Positions 1 through 6,755 of a DNA stretch of 11,276 nucleotides are shown piece by piece (the stretch's first letter is position 1; each line of letters begins with the position of its first letter). Under the pieces are notes generated by a model. It saw only the letters and a program-made list of their open reading frames with translations. It was not told the DNA's origin and did not search any database. This DNA is from a bacterium (lineage in GTDB: Bacteria; Vulcanimicrobiota; Xenobia; Xenobiales; Xenobiaceae): positions 1 to 11,276 of the forward strand of contig JALHDH010000103.1 in assembly GCA_022839105.1 (NCBI GenBank). Reading direction: 5' to 3'. Made by a program: the position numbers and the translations under genes.

Positions 1-178
1 CTACTGTACTTGACCCGACGAAGCCACGAGCGCCCGTGTGGCGCTCCGACTCAAGAACCGAGGAGCCCGGCGGGTGCGCCCCCTGCTGGGCGGCCTGGAG
101 GCCTGGACCTTCCAAGACCTGCCATTCGATTTCCACGCGCCTGAAGGCAGGCAGGCCCAAAGCCAGGGGGCCTCGTGA
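1..178 (+). CDS. Rhodanese-domain sulfurtransferase, C-terminal part, probable selenoprotein (5' end outside window)
   Basis: Frame 2 reads Y-C-T-(TGA)-P-D-E-A-T-S-A-R-V-A-L, then an arginine-rich stretch, RPLLGGLEAW, and a stop at 176-178. The YC-x-C-P-x-E-A-(T/S)-S-A loop and the RPL-x-GG-x-(D/E)-AW ending are typical of the rhodanese family, including the domain found at the end of some DedA-family membrane proteins. Rhodanese domains move sulfur through a reactive Cys in this loop. The TGA at 11-13 falls exactly on the second Cys of YCxC. All 54 codons after it are open and rhodanese-like, so the reading frame is maintained. With the hairpin at 28-46 the simplest reading is Sec insertion. 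Alternatives are a recent nonsense mutation or a base-call error (TGC/TGT to TGA). The gene converges on the aconitase gene with only 15 bp between stops. Upstream domains cannot be seen. Confidence 0.75.
11..13 (+). other. Candidate selenocysteine codon (in-frame UGA)
   Basis: This TGA sits in the rhodanese active-site loop between Y-C-T and P-D-E-A-T. From memory of the family, homologues have Cys here (YCxCPxE). It is the only stop in the frame before the natural one at 176. Replacement of a redox or sulfur-carrier Cys by UGA, with conserved coding on the 3' side, is the standard signature of a bacterial selenoprotein. Confidence 0.62.
28..46 (+). promoter_or_regulatory. Candidate bacterial SECIS hairpin
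   Basis: GAGCGCC (28-34) pairs perfectly with GGCGCTC (40-46) around the 5-nt loop CGTGT (35-39). The stem is seven base pairs, five of them G-C. The loop begins 21 nt after the UGA. Its second base is G, followed by U. Bacterial SECIS elements are stem-loops inside the coding region shortly after the UGA (about 16-37 nt to the apical loop). They have a short loop with a G among its first two bases, often GU, bound by SelB. All these criteria are met. In a GC-rich gene some hairpins arise by chance, so the call rests on the hairpin and the UGA together. Confidence 0.6.
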
Positions 179-193
179 TGCCAGGAAGGGTTG

Positions 194-2479
194 TCAGACA
201 GACTGCTGGCCGCCCCGAGGCACTCCAGCGGCGGCGTTCAAGGCCGAGCCGGCGCGGAACCATCCGATCTGTTCCTCCGTCAGGGTGTGGTGCAGAACGA
301 GGTCGAATTCGCCCTCCCGGCCCTTCACCCGAGCCCGGACCGGGTGTCCCGGAGTGAGATCCGCCAGGCCCACGAGGGAGATCCGGTCGTCCTTGTGGAT
401 CCGCTCGTAGTCGGCGGGGTCCGCGAAGGTCAGGGGCAGGATCCCCTGCTTTTTCAGATTCGTCTCGTGGATCCGCGCAAAGGAGCGGACCAGGACGGCC
501 TTCACGCCCAGGAGGCGAGGCGACATGGCGGCGTGCTCCCGACTGGAGCCCTCGCCGAAGTTCCGGTCGCCGACGACGATCGAACCCTGGCCGGCATCGC
601 GGAGCTGCATGGCCTTCAGGGCCCAGGGCGAGGCGGGCCGGATCCGGCCCGCGACGGGCATCTCGACCAGGGCAGCCACCTCCCCGGTCTCGGCGTCCAC
701 CGCCCCATGCAACAGGTTGTGGCTGATTCCGGAGAGATGGCCCCGCAGGGGAAGCCAATCGCGTCCGGCGGGGGAGATGTGATCCGTGGTGGTCTGGCCC
801 AGGGTCTTCACCAGCACCGGGACCTCCAGGAAATCCTTCCCGTCCCAAGGGGCGAAGGGCTTCAGGAGTTCCAGCCTTCCGGATCCGGGCTTCACCTGGA
901 CCTCCACGTCGGAACCGTCCGCAGGAGGGTCGAGGAAGCCCTCCCAGGACAGGGCAAAACCGTCCGGGGGGAGCTCCGGCGCCGTGGGAGGCGACAAGAA
1001 AAGGCCGTCCACCGCGTCCTTCAGGGGGTTGAAGTCCATCCGGCCCGAAAGCGCCACGGCCATCACGATCTCCGGACTGGCGATGAAGGCCAGCGTCGAA
1101 GGACTGCCGTCGTTGCGTTTCGGGAAGTTCCGGTTGTAGGAGGTCAGGATGGCATTCGGCTCGTCGGGCTTCACGTCGTCCCGCTTCCACATGCCGATAC
1201 AGGGGCCGCAGGCGTTGGCCAGCACCGTGGCACCCACCTTCTCGAAGGCCTGCAACTGCCCGTCGCGGGTGATGGTCTCCATCACCTGCTGCGAGCCCGG
1301 GGTGATCATCACGGGGATCTTTGCCGTCAGCCCGCAAGCCGCCGCCTGGCGGGCCACATGGGCGGCCCGCTCGAGGTCCTCATACGACGAGTTCGTGCAA
1401 CTGCCGATGAGCGCAGTGCGAAAACCGACGGGGAACCCCTCGGTCCGGGCCTCGGTGGCCAGAGCCGAGAGGGGGCGCGCGCGGTCGGGAGAGTGGGGGC
1501 CCACGATATGGGGTTCGAGCTGGTCCAGATCGATTTCCACGATCTCGTCGAAGTAATCCTCCGGGTGCAACTCCACATCCGGGTCGGCCGTCAGGTGCTT
1601 GCGACCACGGTCAGCCAGTTCAGCCACCTCGGCCCGTTCCGTGGCCCGGAGGTAGGCGGCCGTCCGATCATCAAAGGGGAAGATCGACGTGGTGGCGCCC
1701 ATCTCGGCGCCCATGTTCGTGATGGTCGCCTTGCCTGTGGCGGAAAGCGAGCGCGCGCCCGGACCGAAGTACTCCAGGATGCGGTTGGTTCCGCCCGAGG
1801 TGGTGAGCTTGCCGCAGATGAAGAGGATGATGTCCTTGGCGGAGGTCCAGCCACTCAGCCGGCCCTTCAGGTGCACGCCCACCAGCCTGGGCGCCTTCAC
1901 CGTCCAGGGGAGGCCGGCCATGGTCTCGGCGGCATCGGCACCCCCCACCCCGATGGCCAGCATTCCCAGGCCACCAGCGTTGGGAGTATGACTGTCGGTG
2001 CCGATCATCAAGCCACCCGGAAAGGCGTACTTCTCCAGCACCACCTGATGGATGATGCCACTGCCGGGCTTCCAGAAGCCGATCCCGTACCGCGCCGCGG
2101 CCGTGCGGAGGAACTCGTAGACCTCGTCGTTCTCCAGCAGGGCCTCCTGGAGGTCCGGGCTGGCGCCGCGGCGTGCGCGAATCAGATGGTCACAGTGGAT
2201 GGTGGACGGGACGGCCACCCGGTTCCGCCCCGACTGCATGAACTGCAGCATGGCCATCTGCGCCGTGGCGTCCTGCATGGCGACGCGATCCGGGCGTAGA
2301 GAGAGGCTCGTGCTCCCGCGCTCGATGCGATCCGGGTACCGGTCCGGGTCCAGGTGGGCGTAGAGGAGCTTCTCTGTAGCGGTCAGATTCTGCCGACCGA
2401 CCAGGCTCCGAGCGCGCTCGATGCGCTTCGGCAGCCCTTCGTAAAACCTGCGAATCCCCTGCAAGTCGTCGTGCTTCAA
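194..2479 (-). CDS. acn: Aconitate hydratase, mitochondrial-type
   Basis: Cytosolic [4Fe-4S] enzyme that isomerises citrate to isocitrate via cis-aconitate in the TCA cycle. The 761 residues match the length of mitochondrial-type aconitases. Visible signatures are WKPGSGIIHQVVLEKYA (136-152), GTDSHTPNAGGLG (160-172), the cluster ligands C361 (GSCTNSS), C424 and C427 (ACGPCIG), and in the swivel domain TTTDHISPAG (563-572) and GSSREHAA (644-651). No key residue is missing. The start is TTG at 2479, supported by GGGAGGG at 2487-2493 with a 7-nt spacer. The TTG overlaps the citrate synthase stop as TTGA, so translation is probably coupled to the upstream gene. No separate promoter is evident. 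The 3' end converges on the rhodanese gene. Confidence 0.97.
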   Translation of the reverse strand: MKHDDLQGIRRFYEGLPKRIERARSLVGRQNLTATEKLLYAHLDPDRYPDRIERGSTSLSLRPDRVAMQDATAQMAMLQFMQSGRNRVAVPSTIHCDHLIRARRGASPDLQEALLENDEVYEFLRTAAARYGIGFWKPGSGIIHQVVLEKYAFPGGLMIGTDSHTPNAGGLGMLAIGVGGADAAETMAGLPWTVKAPRLVGVHLKGRLSGWTSAKDIILFICGKLTTSGGTNRILEYFGPGARSLSATGKATITNMGAEMGATTSIFPFDDRTAAYLRATERAEVAELADRGRKHLTADPDVELHPEDYFDEIVEIDLDQLEPHIVGPHSPDRARPLSALATEARTEGFPVGFRTALIGSCTNSSYEDLERAAHVARQAAACGLTAKIPVMITPGSQQVMETITRDGQLQAFEKVGATVLANACGPCIGMWKRDDVKPDEPNAILTSYNRNFPKRNDGSPSTLAFIASPEIVMAVALSGRMDFNPLKDAVDGLFLSPPTAPELPPDGFALSWEGFLDPPADGSDVEVQVKPGSGRLELLKPFAPWDGKDFLEVPVLVKTLGQTTTDHISPAGRDWLPLRGHLSGISHNLLHGAVDAETGEVAALVEMPVAGRIRPASPWALKAMQLRDAGQGSIVVGDRNFGEGSSREHAAMSPRLLGVKAVLVRSFARIHETNLKKQGILPLTFADPADYERIHKDDRISLVGLADLTPGHPVRARVKGREGEFDLVLHHTLTEEQIGWFRAGSALNAAAGVPRGGQQSV

Positions 2480-3891
2480 CGTGCCACCCTCCCGTCCTGG
2501 AGCCCGCCCGGACTCAAGGTCTGCCCCCGCTCCGGACGGTCATGCATCGACAGATAGGGGACCTTCTTGACCAGGGCGCGGTAGCCCGGTCTCATGATCC
2601 GTCCGCCGGTCCGCACCTCTTCGATCCGGTGCGAGCACCACCCGGCAATCCTCGCGGTTGCGAAGAGTGGAGTGTACAGTTCCTGGGGAATCCCCAGAAG
2701 GCCGTAGACCAGGCCGGAATAGAGGTCCACGTTCGCGCACAGGGGCATCGAGCGATTCTTGCGGGCCTGGATGCGCGGAATGCCCAGCCTCTCGATGCCG
2801 TCCAGCAGGAGGAAGTCCTCCAGCCGCCCCTTCTCGACCGCCATGTTCCGAGCATGTCTCTTGATCAGGATCGTGCGCGGGTCCGAGATGGTATAGACCG
2901 CGTGCCCCAGGCCGTAGAGCTTGCCGGAACGGTCTCCGGCCTCGCCGTCCAGGAGCCTGTCGAGATGGAAGCCCACCTCGTCGTCATCCTTGGGGTCCTT
3001 GACGCTCTGGCGCAGATAGTCCAGCATCTCGGTGACCTTGGCGTTGGCGCCACCGTGAAGAGGCCCCTTCAACGAGCCGATGGCGCCGGCGATCACGCTG
3101 TAGGTGTCGGTGCCTGTAGAGGAAAGAGCCCGACACACGAAGGCCGAGTTGTTGCCTCCCCCGTGCTCGGCGTGAAGCATGAGCATCAAGTCCAGGAGCT
3201 TGGCCTCGGCATCCGAGTAGACCTTGTCCGGCCGGACCTGGTGCAGGAAGTTCTCGGCCACCGAAAGATTTTCGAGGGGGTTGTGGATGTGCAGCGACAG
3301 CTTCCCATAGACGTGCCGCTTCACGGCCTGGGAGTGGGCGACGATGCTGGGGAAGCGCCCGATGAGCTCAACGGACTGGCGGACCAGGTTCTCAAAGGAG
3401 AGGTCGTCTGGATTGCGGTCGTAGGAATAGAGGGCCAGGACGCTCCTGGCCAGCATGTTCATGACATCCGGGCTGGGAACCTTCAGGATCACGTCCTCGA
3501 AGAATTGATCCGGCAGGATCCTGGCCTTCGACAGCACCTTGTCGAACATTTCGAATCGGGTCTTGTCGGGAAGGTCTCCCAGCAGCAGGAGGTAGGCGAC
3601 CTCCTCGAATCCGAAGGTCCCCTCCCGCTGATGATGCTCTGCAATGTCGTGGACATCGATGCCCCGGTAGAAGAGCTGACCGGGCATGGGGATCCTCTCC
3701 CCGTCCTCCACGTAGTATCCCTGGACGCTGCCCACCCGGGTGACTCCAACCAGGACGCCGGTCCCGTCGGCATTGCGGAGACCCCGCTTGATGTTCTCCT
3801 GACGAAAGCTCCGATCGAATTCCGAGTAGGCCCCGCGGGCCTCCTCGCACAAAGTCGAGATGTCAGCAGCCAGACCTGATTCTTCCTGCAT
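2476..3891 (-). CDS. Citrate synthase
   Basis: Condenses acetyl-CoA with oxaloacetate to citrate, the entry step of the TCA cycle. The protein is 471 aa from the chosen ATG. The catalytic triad is present: H279 in GPLHGGAN, H330 in GLGHAVY and D389 in NVDLYSG. The substrate region HAEHGGGNNSAF (240-251) and the DPR of TISDPR (337-339) are also visible. The length and an N-terminal block of about 60 residues before the core are unlike the short hexameric GltA. They resemble the longer citrate/2-methylcitrate synthase-like group, so activity on propionyl-CoA cannot be excluded. Linkage to aconitase and isocitrate dehydrogenase favours citrate synthase. An in-frame ATG at 3939 is possible, but ATG 3891 has a GGGGGTG ribosome site 5 nt upstream and starts nearer the expected N-terminus. 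The last about 20 residues form a non-conserved tail. First gene of a two-gene unit with aconitase. Confidence 0.95.
   Translation of the reverse strand: MQEESGLAADISTLCEEARGAYSEFDRSFRQENIKRGLRNADGTGVLVGVTRVGSVQGYYVEDGERIPMPGQLFYRGIDVHDIAEHHQREGTFGFEEVAYLLLLGDLPDKTRFEMFDKVLSKARILPDQFFEDVILKVPSPDVMNMLARSVLALYSYDRNPDDLSFENLVRQSVELIGRFPSIVAHSQAVKRHVYGKLSLHIHNPLENLSVAENFLHQVRPDKVYSDAEAKLLDLMLMLHAEHGGGNNSAFVCRALSSTGTDTYSVIAGAIGSLKGPLHGGANAKVTEMLDYLRQSVKDPKDDDEVGFHLDRLLDGEAGDRSGKLYGLGHAVYTISDPRTILIKRHARNMAVEKGRLEDFLLLDGIERLGIPRIQARKNRSMPLCANVDLYSGLVYGLLGIPQELYTPLFATARIAGWCSHRIEEVRTGGRIMRPGYRALVKKVPYLSMHDRPERGQTLSPGGLQDGRVAR
2487..2493 (-). promoter_or_regulatory. Ribosome binding site deciding the aconitase TTG start
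   Basis: GGGAGGG on the minus strand lies 7 nt before TTG 2479, inside the last codons of citrate synthase. It is the main support for a TTG start with a TTGA stop/start overlap. Confidence 0.7.
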
Positions 3892-4178
3892 TTCAGCACC
3901 CCCATTTCGAGAAGACCCGGAAGCGACGAGCGATTCCATTGGCCTGGCAACTGCACCGGGAATCCAGTCGCGACGGCGCAGTGCCCTTACTCGTTCGCAG
4001 GCAGCAGGAGGTCTTCCTCCGTTCCTGGAAGCCCTCCCTCCCAATGTGACCGGATTTGGGGCGTTTCCCGCGTGGATCGGCCCGGGAGCTTTGAGCTCGA
4101 GCGGCGTTTCCGTCTCCCCCGAGGAACAGGAGGTCCTTCCGGCTGGAGACCCGCGGAAGCCTCATCGGGAGGGAAACC
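3892..4178. other. Divergent intergenic region, citrate synthase / isocitrate dehydrogenase
   Basis: These 287 bp must hold the promoters for both TCA transcription units. I found no convincing -35/-10 pair on either strand. An inverted repeat GGAGG-TCTT-CCTCC is at 4007-4020. A related direct copy, CAGGAGGTC(C)TTCC, occurs at 4005-4017 and again at 4127-4140. The repeats could be regulator sites but may be chance in purine-rich leader sequence. The ribosome site of the + gene (GGGAGGG) is at 4167-4173. Confidence 0.5.
4007..4020. repeat. Short inverted repeat in the divergent TCA intergenic region
   Basis: GGAGG (4007-4011) and CCTCC (4016-4020) flank TCTT. It lies about 115 bp upstream of the citrate synthase start and about 160 bp upstream of the isocitrate dehydrogenase start. 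It could be an operator or a leader hairpin. A similar sequence at 4127-4140 strengthens it slightly. Confidence 0.25.
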
Positions 4179-5321
4179 ATGGGCAGGATCGTCGAACTCG
4201 ACGGGGATGAAATGGCCCGCATCCTCTGGGGCAAGGTCAAGGAGGAACTGCTCCTCCCCTATCTCAAAATGGACCTGGAATACTATGACCTGGGGCTTGA
4301 GAACCGCGACACCACCGACGACGCGGTGACCCTTCAGGCGGCTCGGGCCATCCAGAGACACGGGGTCGGGGTGAAGTGCGCCACCATCACCCCGAACGCG
4401 GACCGACTGGTGGAATACGGGCTCAAACGCCTGTATCCCAGTCCCAACGCGACGATCCGCTCGATCCTGGACGGCACGATCTTCCGGGCCCCGATCGTGG
4501 TCCCGACGATCCCCCGCCTGGTCCCGGGCTGGAAGCGACCGATCACCATCGCGCGCCACGCCCACGGGGATGTCTACATGGGAACGGAGTACCGGGTGCC
4601 GGGGCCCGGGAAGGCGGAGCTGCTCTTCAGCGACGGGTTCCGGCGCACGGTCTGTGACTTCCCCGGCCCCGGGGTGCTGAGCGCGATGTACAACCTGGAC
4701 GACTCGATGCAGAGCTTCGCCCGCTCCTGCATGTCCTTTGCCCTGTCCAGGCGCCAGGACCTGTGGTTCTCGTGCAAGGACACGATCTCCAAGCAGTACG
4801 ACGGGCGATTCCGGGACATCTTCCGCGAGACCTTCGAGTCCGAGTTCCAGGATCGCTTCGAGGCCTCGGGAATCCAGTATTTCTACACCCTCATCGACGA
4901 CGCCGTGGCCCGGGTCATGCGCTCGGAGGGCGGTTTCGTCTGGGCCCTGAAGAACTACGACGGGGATGTGATGAGCGACATGGTGGCGGCCGCCTTCGGC
5001 TCGCTGGCCCTGATGACCAGCATCCTGGTCTCTCCCGATGGAGTCCGTGAGTATGAGGCGGCCCACGGCACGGTGACCCGACACTACCGGCGCTACCTCC
5101 AGGGCGAGAAGACCTCGACCAATCCCGTGGCCACGATCTTCGCCTGGACGGGCGCCCTGGCCCGGCGGGGCGAGCTGGATGGGGACAAGGGCATGGCCGG
5201 GTTCGCCGCGAGGCTTGAAGAGGCGGTCATGGACACGATCGAGTCCGGGATTTCGACCCGGGACCTGGGCGGGTCCGCCGACACGGACACCTTCCTGGCC
5301 GCGGTCCGCTCCCGGCTCTGA
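4179..5321 (+). CDS. icd: NADP-dependent isocitrate dehydrogenase, eukaryote-like type
   Basis: Oxidatively decarboxylates isocitrate to 2-oxoglutarate with NADP+ and a divalent metal. It aligns with the homodimeric eukaryotic IDP/IDH1 family rather than E. coli Icd. Matches are CATITPN (67-73), SPNATIRSIL (88-97) with R94, IFR (R103), PRLVPGW (112-118), R126, Y133, K200 in SCKDTISKQYDGRF, LIDD (D240), NYDGDVMSD (D263, D267) and AAHGTVTRHYR (294-304). R301-H302 correspond to the pair that holds the 2'-phosphate of NADP in human IDH1. The Lys at human 260 is Arg248 here. At 380 aa it is about 20-30 residues shorter than eukaryotic members, mainly through a trimmed C-terminus. GGGAGGG at 4167-4173 supports the ATG. 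Divergent from citrate synthase, supplying the next step of the pathway. Confidence 0.95.
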   Translation: MGRIVELDGDEMARILWGKVKEELLLPYLKMDLEYYDLGLENRDTTDDAVTLQAARAIQRHGVGVKCATITPNADRLVEYGLKRLYPSPNATIRSILDGTIFRAPIVVPTIPRLVPGWKRPITIARHAHGDVYMGTEYRVPGPGKAELLFSDGFRRTVCDFPGPGVLSAMYNLDDSMQSFARSCMSFALSRRQDLWFSCKDTISKQYDGRFRDIFRETFESEFQDRFEASGIQYFYTLIDDAVARVMRSEGGFVWALKNYDGDVMSDMVAAAFGSLALMTSILVSPDGVREYEAAHGTVTRHYRRYLQGEKTSTNPVATIFAWTGALARRGELDGDKGMAGFAARLEEAVMDTIESGISTRDLGGSADTDTFLAAVRSRL

Positions 5322-5333
5322 CCTGGGTCAGCC
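5314..5333. terminator. Possible hairpin between convergent genes
   Basis: CTGACC (5318-5323) and GGTCAG (5326-5331) form an inverted repeat overlapping the isocitrate dehydrogenase stop, extendable by GG/CC across a 2-nt bulge. The convergent gap is only 33 bp. There is no T-tract, so an intrinsic terminator is not well supported. Confidence 0.2.
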
Positions 5334-5354
5334 GCGGCGGGGAAGGCGATCGAC

Positions 5355-6728
5355 TCAGCCTCCCTCCGCCTCCTCCCCCACCCAATCCCCCCCACTCCGC
5401 GGCGACTCGCACCAGACCTGCCGGGCAGGGACCCAGACCAGTTCCTTCTCGGGCCAGCGCAGGGCGCTCAGGTGCCCGCCGAAGACGCATCCGGTATCCA
5501 TGTTGATCGTATTGTTCCGCCACTTCGGTGAGGCGACCGGGGTGTGGCCATAGACCACGGCCGCCTTGCCCCGGTACTCCCGGGCCCAGTCGCGGCGCTC
5601 GGGCAGGCCGTCCGCATCCACCCGACCGGTCGGGTCACCATACAGGCAGAAGGCCCGCACCCGCTTGGAATCCCGGTTCTGCAGGTTCTCGCGCAGCCCG
5701 GCGTGGGCCGCCACCAGGTTCCCGGAATCCAGGACCAGGTGGCTGGGAAGCCCTTCCAGGAAGACGCGAACCCGCTCGCGGAAGCCCGGTTCCTGGCCGT
5801 CGAGCTGCTCCAAGGTCGCCTCCAGCCCGTGCAGGGTCTGCACGGGACGCCCCAGCAGGGCCCGCATGAGGCGGTCGTCGTGATTCCCGGGGACGCACAG
5901 GGCCTGCCCCGACTCCACCATGCCCATGACCAGACGCAGGACCTGGACCGGCTCCGGCCCCCGATCCACCAGATCCCCCAGGAAGAGCGCCCGCCGACCC
6001 GACGGAGGCACGACCCGCAGGCCGTCGGGGGCCACGAGGTAACCCAGCTTCTTCAGGAGTTCGACCAGTTCGCCGTGGCAGCCGTGGACATCCCCCACCA
6101 GGTCGAAAGGCCCGGAGTCCTGACGATGATCCACGGGCAGCGGAACCCGATGAAGGCTGAGCGCGTCCACGATTCGAGGGTCCTCCAGGAGATGGATGGC
6201 GCGGTAACCCTCATGCGGCAGGGCAGGGAGTTCCGCGCGGAAGCGACCGAAGTGCAGGTCCAGGACCTTCCGGGAAACCTGCCGGGAGCGAGCCTGGTTC
6301 CGCTCTCGGACCAGCGAAGGGGGATAGTCCAGCACCAGGGCCACGACCTCGGCGTGGTGGCGTCGGGCGATGGCCAGCCACTCCTGCCTGCGGGCCGACT
6401 CGAGGTTGGTGGCGTCCACCACCGTCAGGCGACGCCAGGCCAGACGCAGGTCCGCCAGCCGATGCAGCAGTTCGAAGGCGTCCGCGGTGGCCCCCTGCTC
6501 GGCTTCGTCGTCGGTGATCCAGGCCCGGACGCGGTCCGAAGAGAGGATCTCGGTGGGGCGGAAGTGGCGGGCCGCCAGGCTGGACTTCCCCGAACCGGCC
6601 GGTCCCACCAGCAGGACCAGGCAGAAGTCGGGGATCTGGAGCACCCTGCCCGGCTCCGCGGAGGAGGACGGACCGGGGGCGGGCTTCTCCGAGGCGGGAA
6701 GGTCCGAGGTCTCAGGCATCCCGAGCAC
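5355..6728 (-). CDS. Pnkp-like polynucleotide kinase-phosphatase without ligase domain
   Basis: Two-domain protein of 457 aa. The N-terminal P-loop kinase has GPAGSGKSS (42-50), SSDRVR (63-68) and VVDATN (103-108). The C-terminal calcineurin-type metallophosphatase has GDVHG (212-216), GDLVDRGPE (251-259), GNHD (281-284), H342 (AHAG) and H395 (YGHTP). The order and local sequence match the first two domains of bacterial Pnkp, which phosphorylates 5'-OH ends and removes 3' phosphates or 2',3'-cyclic phosphates of RNA. Classical Pnkp continues with an adenylyltransferase (about 870 aa in total). Here the protein stops after the phosphatase, and no Hen1 methyltransferase gene is nearby. A nucleic-acid end-healing role is inferred. 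The start is uncertain: GTG 6728, ATG 6719 or GTG 6644, none with a clear ribosome site; the residues before about 29 are Pro/Ser-rich and non-conserved. Last gene of the three-gene unit, 27 bp after the App1-like gene. Confidence 0.9.
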   Translation of the reverse strand: MLGMPETSDLPASEKPAPGPSSSAEPGRVLQIPDFCLVLLVGPAGSGKSSLAARHFRPTEILSSDRVRAWITDDEAEQGATADAFELLHRLADLRLAWRRLTVVDATNLESARRQEWLAIARRHHAEVVALVLDYPPSLVRERNQARSRQVSRKVLDLHFGRFRAELPALPHEGYRAIHLLEDPRIVDALSLHRVPLPVDHRQDSGPFDLVGDVHGCHGELVELLKKLGYLVAPDGLRVVPPSGRRALFLGDLVDRGPEPVQVLRLVMGMVESGQALCVPGNHDDRLMRALLGRPVQTLHGLEATLEQLDGQEPGFRERVRVFLEGLPSHLVLDSGNLVAAHAGLRENLQNRDSKRVRAFCLYGDPTGRVDADGLPERRDWAREYRGKAAVVYGHTPVASPKWRNNTINMDTGCVFGGHLSALRWPEKELVWVPARQVWCESPRSGGDWVGEEAEGG

Positions 6729-6755
6729 TTCAGGAGGCGTTCCGAGGCTCCCTGC

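Noticed and set aside
11..13. Simple pseudogene explanation for the rhodanese stop
   Set aside because: Not excluded, but less likely. The frame after the stop is intact and rhodanese-like, the stop is UGA at a Cys position, and a SECIS-like hairpin follows at the right distance.
191..2299. Long + strand open frame (702 codons) opposite aconitase
   Set aside because: It is the antisense shadow of the aconitase gene in GC-rich DNA. It has no recognisable motifs and low-complexity composition.
2542..3879. Long + strand open frame opposite citrate synthase
   Set aside because: Antisense shadow. The opposite strand carries the complete catalytic triad of citrate synthase.
3892..4178. Sigma70 promoters for citrate synthase and isocitrate dehydrogenase
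   Set aside because: No -35/-10 pair with reasonable match and 16-18 bp spacing was found on either strand, so none is annotated.
3987..5084. Minus-strand open frame of 365 codons opposite isocitrate dehydrogenase
   Set aside because: Antisense shadow of a gene with all substrate- and cofactor-binding residues present.
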